DNA of 64,000 bases. It comes from PALSA-1295 sp963776895 (GTDB lineage: Bacteria > Bacteroidota > Ignavibacteria > Palsa-1295). The first letter of the stretch is position 1, and the number at the start of each line of letters is the position of its first letter. This document shows positions 26,519 to 32,589 of the stretch, in pieces. Position numbers and translations under genes: made by a program. The stretch is taken from positions 62,001 through 126,000 of the forward strand of contig CAVZOL010000002.1 of NCBI GenBank assembly GCA_963776895.1, read 5' to 3'. A model generated the notes under the pieces. It was not told where the DNA came from, did not search any database, and saw only the letters and a list, made by a program, of their open reading frames with translations.

Positions 26519-26525
26519 GAAATCA
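26519..26525. repeat. Target-site duplication, left copy (GAAATCA)
   Basis: GAAATCA directly precedes the left terminal inverted repeat; the identical heptamer follows the right one at 32381-32387. Counting the preceding C (26518) and the last base of the right repeat (32380) extends the match to 8 bp, the length typical of IS1595 elements. Confidence 0.85.
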
Positions 26526-26555
26526 GGCAATTACTGACATGCGTGACCCTTTTCA
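26526..26555 (+). repeat. Left terminal inverted repeat (30 bp)
   Basis: Begins GGCAATTACTGACATGCGTG and ends ACCCTTTTCA. It is the exact reverse complement of 32351-32380. Confidence 0.95.
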
Positions 26556-26566
26556 GGTAGAACGCG

Positions 26567-28204
26567 CTAAAGCCCCAAACCGCCCTGTTTTGAGCTTTTT
26601 CCCTTTTTCTGAGCCGATTTAAGGACGCTCAACACCGTTGGTAGATCGAGCCGCGAACCGTCTAAAATCTCTTGGGTTGAGATCACTTGAATTTTCGGAA
26701 AGTCCTTGCCATATAGCTTATTTTTATACGTGCCATACTGCTTGCTGTCCTTAACGAGATTCTTCATGGGATAGAGAGTCAACAGGTATCCCGCGACGGC
26801 TCCCTCTCGCTCCAATGCTCCATTCAACTCCCGAACAACTTTGGGATTCAGTACCTTATCGGATTTCACACTAAACAATACTTTTGGATGCTCCTGCTTA
26901 CCTTTGGAGTCTATATCCAGCGTGAAGAGCACTCCATCAATTCCACCGTCACCGCCTTTTTTCTCATTAATAATTGCACGGTTGTTTGAGTAGGTAAGCA
27001 CAGCCCACTTTTCAAATTCCTTCCGGGTTCTATCCTCTTTTTTCTCCGCCAATGCAACAGCCGATTCAATATCTTTGGGAACGCCGTTGAGTTCGATGTT
27101 CTCAAGAACTTTTGCTCCGAACGTATCTTCTAACCGTTTCAGAATGAGTGAGATACTTTGGTATGTAATATCTATTCCTATCCAATTCCTTTCGAGGTGT
27201 TGCGCGACGGAAACGGTTGTGCCGCAACCGCAATAAGCGTCTAAGATCAAATCTCCTTTATTACTACTCGCCTGAATTATTCTTTCGAGCAAACCTTCCG
27301 GTTTCTGAGTAGGATAACCAAGCCGTTCTTTTGCTTGGGAATTTATCGGCGGAATATCTCCCCATGTATCTTGCAATGGCATCCCCGGCATTTCATCCAA
27401 ATATCGGATGAACTCAGCCGTTCCCGTTTTCGTATATCGAACGCGGCCTTTGTCGTGTAGCTCCTGCATTCGATCTTTAGGAAGCCGCCATAGCTTTGTA
27501 ACGCCGTTCCACTCGTAAGTATAACCGCCGCCTGAAAGACCCATAGCGGTGAGGTTATCAGTTCGGAACAGCCGCCCGTCTTTATCCTTCATCCTGTAAT
27601 GACTCTCAACGTAAGTGTCATCATATTTTTGATATTGCTTATTCCAAGTGAACTCATCGCTCTTTGTGTAGAAGAGAAGCGTATCATGGCTATTGCCACA
27701 CGTACTTGAATCACTATGCGCGGAGGTTCGCTTCCAAATAATTTCGTTCTGATATTCACCTCTTCGAGCACAAAATACCGCATCAATTACGAGTTTCAAA
27801 TAATGCGAAGCGGTCGGGTCACAATGGAAATAAAAGCTCCCGGTCGGTTTGAGCACTCTATAAATCTCAGCGATTCGGAGCGTCATACTAACCAGGTAGG
27901 ATAGCAGAGAGCCTTTTTTGAGAACCTTTTCGAGACCCGAAATAAGATCAATACTTTGGGCAGTGAACACTCCGCCCGTGTTTGACATTATTTCTTTGAA
28001 CCCGCGCTCCGCCGCTTCATCCCAAGTCCACGTATCTATGAACGCCTGAGCTTGTGCCGCGTCCTCAGTGCCAACGTTATTGTAAATCTGATTATAGTTC
28101 CGCTTGCTGTTGAATGGCGGGTCTATGTAGCATAGATCAACCGATTCGTCACGAATGTATTTTCGAAGAACGTCTAAGTTATCGCCATAATAGAGCTTGT
28201 TCAT
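26567..28204 (-). CDS. DNA N6/N4 methyltransferase fused to a restriction-nuclease-like domain
   Basis: 545 residues. The N-terminal 390 residues are a beta-class amino-methyltransferase: catalytic DPPF in LCYIDPPFNSKRNYN near residue 30, and the SAM-binding site in LDAYCGCGTTVSVAQ near 315. The C-terminal region has a PD-(D/E)xK-like pattern similar to Mrr nucleases, GGDGGIDG near 418 then VLFSVKSDK near 445, where the Asp, Ser/Glu position and Lys would form the metal site. It may be a single-chain restriction-modification enzyme or a methyltransferase with a targeting domain; that is inference. It is the left-most passenger of the transposon and is divergent from the gene at 28386 across a 180-bp promoter region. 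Confidence 0.85.
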   Translation of the reverse strand: MNKLYYGDNLDVLRKYIRDESVDLCYIDPPFNSKRNYNQIYNNVGTEDAAQAQAFIDTWTWDEAAERGFKEIMSNTGGVFTAQSIDLISGLEKVLKKGSLLSYLVSMTLRIAEIYRVLKPTGSFYFHCDPTASHYLKLVIDAVFCARRGEYQNEIIWKRTSAHSDSSTCGNSHDTLLFYTKSDEFTWNKQYQKYDDTYVESHYRMKDKDGRLFRTDNLTAMGLSGGGYTYEWNGVTKLWRLPKDRMQELHDKGRVRYTKTGTAEFIRYLDEMPGMPLQDTWGDIPPINSQAKERLGYPTQKPEGLLERIIQASSNKGDLILDAYCGCGTTVSVAQHLERNWIGIDITYQSISLILKRLEDTFGAKVLENIELNGVPKDIESAVALAEKKEDRTRKEFEKWAVLTYSNNRAIINEKKGGDGGIDGVLFTLDIDSKGKQEHPKVLFSVKSDKVLNPKVVRELNGALEREGAVAGYLLTLYPMKNLVKDSKQYGTYKNKLYGKDFPKIQVISTQEILDGSRLDLPTVLSVLKSAQKKGKSSKQGGLGL

Positions 28205-28385
28205 GTGTACAAAGATACGGATTAATAGCGGCTACTTCCGATAGTTTGCCCATAGACATCTATTTTTTATGATTTCGCTGTAACATTTCTGGCTTTTTAG
28301 GTGTCTTACAATCGAACAAATGTACTAAGGTTTGCATTTTTGGAGCCGAATGTACGCAGGCTAACATATTAACTTTTACAGTCAA

Positions 28386-29054
28386 ATGGACAGAAAATCA
28401 ATTATAGCATGGATTCAGGAGGACAAAATGGTGTCCTTCTACGCGGAGCTAATTTTGGAATTACAGCGAATTTCTAATGGCTCCGTAGATATTGTGTGCG
28501 GCAAAATAAACAAAGGAAAGTTCTATGAAAAATCCAGAGCATGGGTTATCGGCGGTATCCGTCACGGACTCGCTCAACAATCTTTTATGAAACTTGCCTT
28601 AAAATTCGGTTATCGGCCCGAAGAAGAAGGAAGCCGCGTAACTATTTATACGAAGCATTTCGTAATTCAGTTGTGCAAGTTAAATTCCAAGCCCTCACTC
28701 GCACGACGCACTACCGGAAGAGCTATCATCGTTGGCAGCCTTAATCAGTTGAAGTTGTGGGAAGAGCCGCAGCTTCTGGAAGACGGCGTGACCCAGCTTA
28801 TTTTTGGAATTATCGGTTTCGGATATACCTACTCGAAAAAACCGATTGAGGAGCGATTAGTTAAAACCCGATTTATTCAATTCGGGATTCCCGATGAAAA
28901 GTACGAAAAATATGCGTTCACCCCGATAGACCTTGAGGCTTTACTTGCGGAGATCGAGGCAATGCCGTTGCCCATCGAATCCAAATCCGTCAAGGATGTA
29001 AAAGAGTTTGCCAAACAATCAGTTAAACGAAAACAAGAAAGGAAAACAGGATAG
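28386..29054 (+). CDS. Unknown protein coupled to XRE-ImmA/IrrE gene
   Basis: 222 residues; I do not recognise the family. It is mixed alpha/beta, without signal peptide or membrane segment, and ends in a Lys-rich tail (KQSVKRKQERKTG). A conserved-looking core includes GGIRHGLAQQSFMKLALKFG and QLIFGIIGFGYTYSKK. It lies 31 bases upstream of a gene for an HTH plus ImmA/IrrE metallopeptidase, in the same direction. That layout resembles toxin-antitoxin or defence pairs in which the HTH-peptidase protein controls the first gene (for example RosmerTA-type modules), so a toxin role is possible but unproven. Confidence 0.6.
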   Translation: MDRKSIIAWIQEDKMVSFYAELILELQRISNGSVDIVCGKINKGKFYEKSRAWVIGGIRHGLAQQSFMKLALKFGYRPEEEGSRVTIYTKHFVIQLCKLNSKPSLARRTTGRAIIVGSLNQLKLWEEPQLLEDGVTQLIFGIIGFGYTYSKKPIEERLVKTRFIQFGIPDEKYEKYAFTPIDLEALLAEIEAMPLPIESKSVKDVKEFAKQSVKRKQERKTG

Positions 29055-29085
29055 ATGCTCAAACGTCGTCGAGAGTTTAAACGGT

Positions 29086-30252
29086 ATGAAACTTACTGAA
29101 GCGCGAGAACTTCACGAATTGACAATTAAGGCTTTGTCAGATATTACACAAATTTCGAGACAAAGCCTCTCGCTATACGAAGCCGGGAAGCAAGTTCCCG
29201 GCCCGGATATTATTAACCGCCTTGTTGAGGCACTACGCCTCAAATGGGATTTCTTTTTTCAAGAGAGTACCCCAGAGAGAACATACACTACCTATTTTAG
29301 ATCATTCGCTTCCGCCACGTTGCGATCAAGAACAAGTGCGATGCGACTTCTTGATTTTAATGAGCGTGTAGTAGAGAGTTTGGAAGTGGATTTGCCAGCG
29401 GTTAATTTACCCGCTCCACCAATAGATAATCCCCGCAAGCTCAGTGATCGAGCGATAGAATTAATTGCCAATGAATGCAGGGAGTTTTGGGGGCTTGGTT
29501 TTGGCCCCATAGAAAATCTTACTGCACTGTTGGAACTAAACGGCGTAATTATTACACTCGGAGAAATGGATTCAGATTCGATAGACGCATTCTCACGGTG
29601 GAGTGAGGTTGACGGAAGGCCATACGTTCGACTCTGTGCAAACAAGCATTGCGCTGTTCGGTCGCGCTTCGATTTGGCGCATGAATTAGCTCATCTAATT
29701 TTGCACCGCAATATAGATCAAAAGGATTTTGCTCACCGGGATAATCTTGGTTTCTACGAGAAACAAGCCGATGCGTTCGCGGGAGCATTCCTACTTCCCG
29801 AAAAGGGTTTTGCTAATGATTTAAGCAGGATTGGTTTAGAGTATTTTAAGGCATTAAAACCAAAGTGGAAAGTTTCAATCGGAGTAATGATAAAACGAGC
29901 CGCTCAACTTGAATTTATAGACTCAGAACGGGAACGGTTGTTATGGATTTATCGGTCACGGGAAGGGTGGAATACCAATGAACCTTACGACGATGTTATC
30001 GAGATCGAGCAACCGCTTCTTTTGAAAGAATTTATTACGGAACTAATAAATGAGGGTGAACTTTCCCGCGAAGGGTTGCTTTCGGCTCTTCCATATTCCG
30101 CAGATTTTGTAGATAATAATCTTGGCTTAAATGGATTTCTTTTAAAAGAAGATTCACAGCGTAGCGCCGTAGATGAAATTAGGCAAAAGGTCGCGGACAC
30201 TATTTTCTCCCATCGAGAGGGTAAGGTAATTCACTTGAAAAAAGTAGCATAA
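29086..30252 (+). CDS. XRE HTH / ImmA-IrrE metallopeptidase
   Basis: 388 residues from ATG 29086. Residues about 5-60 are an XRE helix-turn-helix (IKALSDITQISRQSLSLYEA). The zinc-peptidase motif HELAH is seen in DLAHELAHLILHR near residue 205, followed by a downstream acidic helix (YEKQADAFAGAFLLP) that supplies the third ligand. ImmA/IrrE proteins cleave repressors to induce mobile elements or stress genes, and in some pairs act as antitoxins. The frame is open further upstream (to 29008), overlapping the previous gene, but the HTH starts at 29086. Likely co-transcribed with the unknown gene at 28386. Confidence 0.9.
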   Translation: MKLTEARELHELTIKALSDITQISRQSLSLYEAGKQVPGPDIINRLVEALRLKWDFFFQESTPERTYTTYFRSFASATLRSRTSAMRLLDFNERVVESLEVDLPAVNLPAPPIDNPRKLSDRAIELIANECREFWGLGFGPIENLTALLELNGVIITLGEMDSDSIDAFSRWSEVDGRPYVRLCANKHCAVRSRFDLAHELAHLILHRNIDQKDFAHRDNLGFYEKQADAFAGAFLLPEKGFANDLSRIGLEYFKALKPKWKVSIGVMIKRAAQLEFIDSERERLLWIYRSREGWNTNEPYDDVIEIEQPLLLKEFITELINEGELSREGLLSALPYSADFVDNNLGLNGFLLKEDSQRSAVDEIRQKVADTIFSHREGKVIHLKKVA

Positions 30253-30279
30253 AAAAAGGCACCGAGCGAACTCGGTGCC
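30251..30279 (-). terminator. Rho-independent terminator, minus strand
   Basis: GGCACCGAG-CGAA-CTCGGTGCC is a 9-bp perfect stem with a tetraloop. On the minus strand it is followed by seven T residues (A run at 30251-30257). It would end transcription from the HTH gene at 30442-30690. On the plus strand it lacks a T run. Confidence 0.85.
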
Positions 30280-30341
30280 AATGGAGGATTCTTTTGAACA
30301 ACAGGCATCCTCCGATATTAACAATGCGATTTAAAATGAAT

Positions 30342-30415
30342 GGGCTTCGTCAGAGTGACCGGGTTGCGGGTTAGGCATCCTTACCCGGTGGGTGCAAGTC
30401 CCACGGAGTCCACCA
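30342..30415 (+). ncRNA. tRNA-like cloverleaf ending in CCA
   Basis: 74 nt. GGGCTTC at 30342 pairs with GGAGTCC at 30405 (seven pairs including two G-U), followed by A and CCA. A T-arm-like hairpin has stem GTGGG/CCCAC with loop TGCAAGT. A central hairpin has stem CGGGT/ACCCG with an 11-nt loop containing CAT; an inner AGG/CCT stem is also possible. The D region is weak and there is no variable loop, so it is not a canonical tRNA. It lies between the ImmA/IrrE and HTH genes of the transposon. It could be a degenerate tRNA, a tRNA mimic or a coincidental structure. Confidence 0.4.
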
Positions 30416-30441
30416 TTTTATACTATAACAAACATGGGTTC

Positions 30442-30690
30442 CTATCCTGAAAGTTCTTTTATTCGTGACCGGGCTATTTCGATCACTGGTGCTTGCAGGG
30501 CCGCTTCTATGCTTGCAAGGGTTCTGAGGGTTGGCGGGGAGCCTTCCGGGTCAACCTGCATAACCCGCGTGACAAATGAGCGGGGAACACCCATACGACG
30601 GGCGAGTTCGGCTTGACCCCACTGCCTTTCTTTAAGAATCTTAGCGATTCTATCGGCAATCCCCTGCCATTTCACGGTTAGTGCTTCCAT
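30442..30690 (-). CDS. Small XRE-family HTH regulator of the transposon
   Basis: 82 residues from ATG 30690; an ATG at 30726 would add 12 hydrophobic residues. HTH is GQAELARRMGVPRSFVTRVM near residues 24-43. The C-terminal part (TLRTLASIEAALQAPVIEIA) is typical of short Cro/CI-type repressors. It is divergent from the transposase gene, with a 12-bp perfect inverted repeat in between, so control of transposase expression is a reasonable inference. Confidence 0.8.
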   Translation of the reverse strand: MEALTVKWQGIADRIAKILKERQWGQAELARRMGVPRSFVTRVMQVDPEGSPPTLRTLASIEAALQAPVIEIARSRIKELSG

Positions 30691-30766
30691 AAGAAACCTA
30701 ACCCAAAGTATTTTGAGAAAGTTCATAAAAAAGTGAACAAACCGGAAACTTCTCGCCGGAATTAGC

Positions 30767-30802
30767 GTTATCTAAATAGTGAACGTTGCTTATTTAGATA
30801 AC
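30767..30802. promoter_or_regulatory. 12-bp inverted repeat abutting the transposase ATG
   Basis: GTTATCTAAATA (30767-30778) and TATTTAGATAAC (30791-30802) are perfect inverses separated by 12 nt. The right arm ends at the base before ATG 30803. As DNA it could be an operator for the divergent HTH protein; as RNA it would fold just upstream of the start codon and could block translation. Confidence 0.65.
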
Positions 30803-31738
30803 ATGACACCAAACGAAAACCTACCCAAGACTTTGATCGAAGCAGTTACTTATTTCGCGGACGCGAATACCTGCATGGAATACATGAAGAGCCTGCATTG
30901 GCCTGATGGGAACATTACATGTCCGCGTTGCTGGTCGTCTCATGTTAAAATGCTCGGCGGCAAGCGTCCTATGTGGAAATGCTATGGGTGCAAAAAGCAG
31001 TTCGGCGCAAAAGTTGGTACGATCTTCGAACAATCCCCTCTTTCTCTTTCGAAATGGCTTTTAGCGGTGTGGCTCATTTCGAATTCGAAGAACGGTGTAT
31101 CTTCCTGTGAGATTGCCCGTTCCATTGGAGTATGCCAAAAGACAGCATGGTTTATGATGCACAGGATTCGCGAAGCAATGCGTAACGGTTCCTTCCTGAA
31201 ACTTTCGGGAACCGTAGAAGCCGATGAGACTTTTATCGGCGGCAAAGATAAGAACCGCCACGCGAACAAAAAGAAACATATTCAGGGACATGGTGACACC
31301 ACTATCGTTCTCGGTATGATCGAGCGCGGCGGTCGTCCTATCACTAAAGTTGTTGACAGCGTTAAGGAAAGAGACTTACAGCCTGAAATCCGTAAGCATG
31401 TTGACAATAAGGCAACGCTTTACACGGACAGCCTCAATTCTTACAAGACGCTGAGGGCGGATTATCGGCATGGAACCGTGAACCACCAAAAAGGCGAGTA
31501 TGTGCGCGGTGAGATTCACACGAACACCATCGAGAACTATTGGAGCCTTTTCAAACGTACAGTGAAGGGCACTTACATTCACGTTGCGCCGTTCCATCTT
31601 GACCGCTATTTAGACGAACAGGGCTTCCGATATGTTGAGCGTAAGGGTACAGATAGAACCCGCTTCGAACAACTTTCGGGACAAATTCTTGGACGGCGGT
31701 TAACGTGGAAAGAACTCACCGGGAAAGCTACTGCCTAA
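30803..31738 (+). CDS. IS1595-family (ISXO2-like) transposase
   Basis: 311 residues from ATG 30803; a GTG at 30779 in the same frame lies inside the inverted repeat. The N-terminus has the family zinc ribbon (CPRCWSSH then CYGCKKQF). The catalytic DDE-type core includes first Asp in VEADETFIGG near residue 138, second Asp in TLYTDSLNSY near 208 and the last carboxylate/Asn in HTNTIENYWSLFKR near 245. It mobilises the surrounding 5.86-kb element by recognising the 30-bp ends. It is the only transposase in the element. The stop overlaps the start of the next small ORF. Confidence 0.95.
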   Translation: MTPNENLPKTLIEAVTYFADANTCMEYMKSLHWPDGNITCPRCWSSHVKMLGGKRPMWKCYGCKKQFGAKVGTIFEQSPLSLSKWLLAVWLISNSKNGVSSCEIARSIGVCQKTAWFMMHRIREAMRNGSFLKLSGTVEADETFIGGKDKNRHANKKKHIQGHGDTTIVLGMIERGGRPITKVVDSVKERDLQPEIRKHVDNKATLYTDSLNSYKTLRADYRHGTVNHQKGEYVRGEIHTNTIENYWSLFKRTVKGTYIHVAPFHLDRYLDEQGFRYVERKGTDRTRFEQLSGQILGRRLTWKELTGKATA

Positions 31739-31935
31739 TGAGAACCAAACCGAAAGAGTCAAACGATCAAATCAACTCAGGGGAAATGAGCGACGAAGGC
31801 AAGAGCGAAGAGTTCTTGCGGTTCGAGCGTACCATGAAAGGACTTCTCGGCATTCCACCAGACGAAGCAAAGGAAATAATCCGAAAAACCCCGTACCCAA
31901 AAGACGGAGAAGAAAAGCGGGAACCGAACAGTTAA
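31738..31935 (+). CDS. Small ORF coupled to the transposase
   Basis: 65 residues from ATG 31738, overlapping the transposase stop by one base (TAATG). Acidic N-terminus, then FERTMKGLLGIPPDEAKEII and a charged tail. No known domain recognised. The coupling suggests it is translated with the transposase and could be an accessory protein. Confidence 0.6.
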   Translation: MRTKPKESNDQINSGEMSDEGKSEEFLRFERTMKGLLGIPPDEAKEIIRKTPYPKDGEEKREPNS

Positions 31936-32037
31936 CGTTATTTGAAAATTGAGAACTGAGTTTGATCTCAGTGGCAAAGAATAGCACCGGCCCCTCTTTA
32001 GGTGACTCTATTTCTTAGTTAGGTGCGTCTCCACCAC

Positions 32038-32074
32038 CCTCGAAGGATTCAGATTTTACGCTGAACCTTCGAGG
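32038..32074 (+). promoter_or_regulatory. Hairpin in the leader of the small ORF at 32116
   Basis: CCTCGAAGG and CCTTCGAGG pair over 9 bp, continued by TTCAG/CTGAA after a one-base bulge, with an 8-nt loop. It lies about 40 bases before the AAAGGAGG ribosome site. No T run follows, so it is not a typical terminator; it may regulate or stabilise the leader. Confidence 0.5.
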
Positions 32075-32115
32075 GGTGAGTGTGACACCCACTTCAACGG
32101 AAAGGAGGACACCCT

Positions 32116-32259
32116 ATGAAAAAGACTGGTACTAATGATACCAAATCTAAGGAAGGACTTGTTGAGGTCTTTACAGCGTACATTACCATAAAAGGTAAGC
32201 GTATTTATGCGAAGAATGGCAAGTGCTTTCATTTCTGGGCTAAACCAAAGACGGCGTAA
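32116..32259 (+). CDS. Small basic protein in the right end of the transposon
   Basis: 47 residues: MKKTGTNDTKSKEGLVEVFT followed by AYITIKGKRIYAKNGKCFHF and WAKPKTA. It has an unusually good ribosome site for this genome (AAAGGAGG, 7 bases before ATG). Lys-rich, predicted beta strands, no known domain recognised. Its place 90 bp inside the right end, with strong translation signals, suggests a real product rather than a chance frame. Confidence 0.65.
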   Translation: MKKTGTNDTKSKEGLVEVFTAYITIKGKRIYAKNGKCFHFWAKPKTA

Positions 32260-32350
32260 GCTGAATTAGTTTAGCCCCGTCACTGAGGTCATTTCTTTCC
32301 GTCTCGGAAATAGCACAACCATCAAATTTAAATTTTAAATCCTTTCACGA

Positions 32351-32380
32351 TGAAAAGGGTCACGCATGTCAGTAATTGCC
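32351..32380 (-). repeat. Right terminal inverted repeat (30 bp)
   Basis: Begins TGAAAAGGGTCACGCATGTC and ends AGTAATTGCC. Exact inverse of 26526-26555. GAAATCA follows at 32381-32387. Confidence 0.95.
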
Positions 32381-32581
32381 GAAATCAACTCAAATTCGAT
32401 AGGAGGTCGGGAACTCTCAAGAAAGAAAAACGGCACCTATTTCTTGATGAAAGAAATTTGGCGTATATCATCAACCTATCCGCGTAATCCATCCGATCCA
32501 GCGCATGAGCGATCATGCGCGGTAATTCCAGTTCTGGCTATAGGGGACGAAAATCGCGAGGCAATCGTTGAAGGTTGTTGA
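32381..32581 (+). pseudogene. 3' part of the ORF split by the transposon
   Basis: Downstream of the right end the frame reads GRELSRKKNGTYFLMKEIWR and ends at TGA 32579. If the element is removed with one target copy, it joins in frame to HFFLNEFCEKENFGTSGE on the left. A stretch of 19 residues matches the minus-strand ORF at 51948-52151 (GPELSKKKNSTYILRKG). The family is unknown. A GCGCATGAGCGATCATGCGC hairpin (32501-32520) lies in the 3' part. Confidence 0.45.
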
Positions 32582-32589
32582 GGAAAATT

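Larger units (their letters stand above)
26002..26525. other. Gene-poor region left of the transposon
   Basis: About 520 bp without an intact gene. It holds repeat copy B (26087-26132), the start of a truncated secreted-protein gene (ATG at 26162 on the minus strand, 29 codons), a GTGTAGC-ended hairpin element (26234-26307), and at its right end a fragment of an ORF (reading HFFLNEFCEKENFGTSGE at about 26466-26519) that continues beyond the transposon. Confidence 0.55.
26526..32380. mobile_element. IS1595-type transposable element carrying passenger genes
   Basis: 5,855 bp bounded by 30-bp perfect inverted repeats (26526-26555 and 32351-32380) and flanked by GAAATCA direct repeats. It contains an IS1595/ISXO2-type transposase near its right end. 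Its passengers are a methyltransferase-nuclease fusion, an unknown protein, an XRE-ImmA/IrrE protein, a tRNA-like structure, a small HTH protein and two small ORFs. Simple IS1595 elements are about 1 kb; larger members with passengers are known in the family. The intact ends, duplication and open genes point to a recent insertion. Joining the flanks across one target copy restores an open reading frame. Confidence 0.92.

Noticed and set aside
30342..30415. Calling the transposon cloverleaf a normal tRNA
   Set aside because: The anticodon-like loop has 11 nt, the D-arm is weak and the variable loop is missing, so no anticodon can be assigned.
26526..32380. Integrative element or prophage rather than a transposon
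   Set aside because: No integrase or phage structural genes; the ends are inverted repeats with a short target duplication, which fits a DDE transposase.
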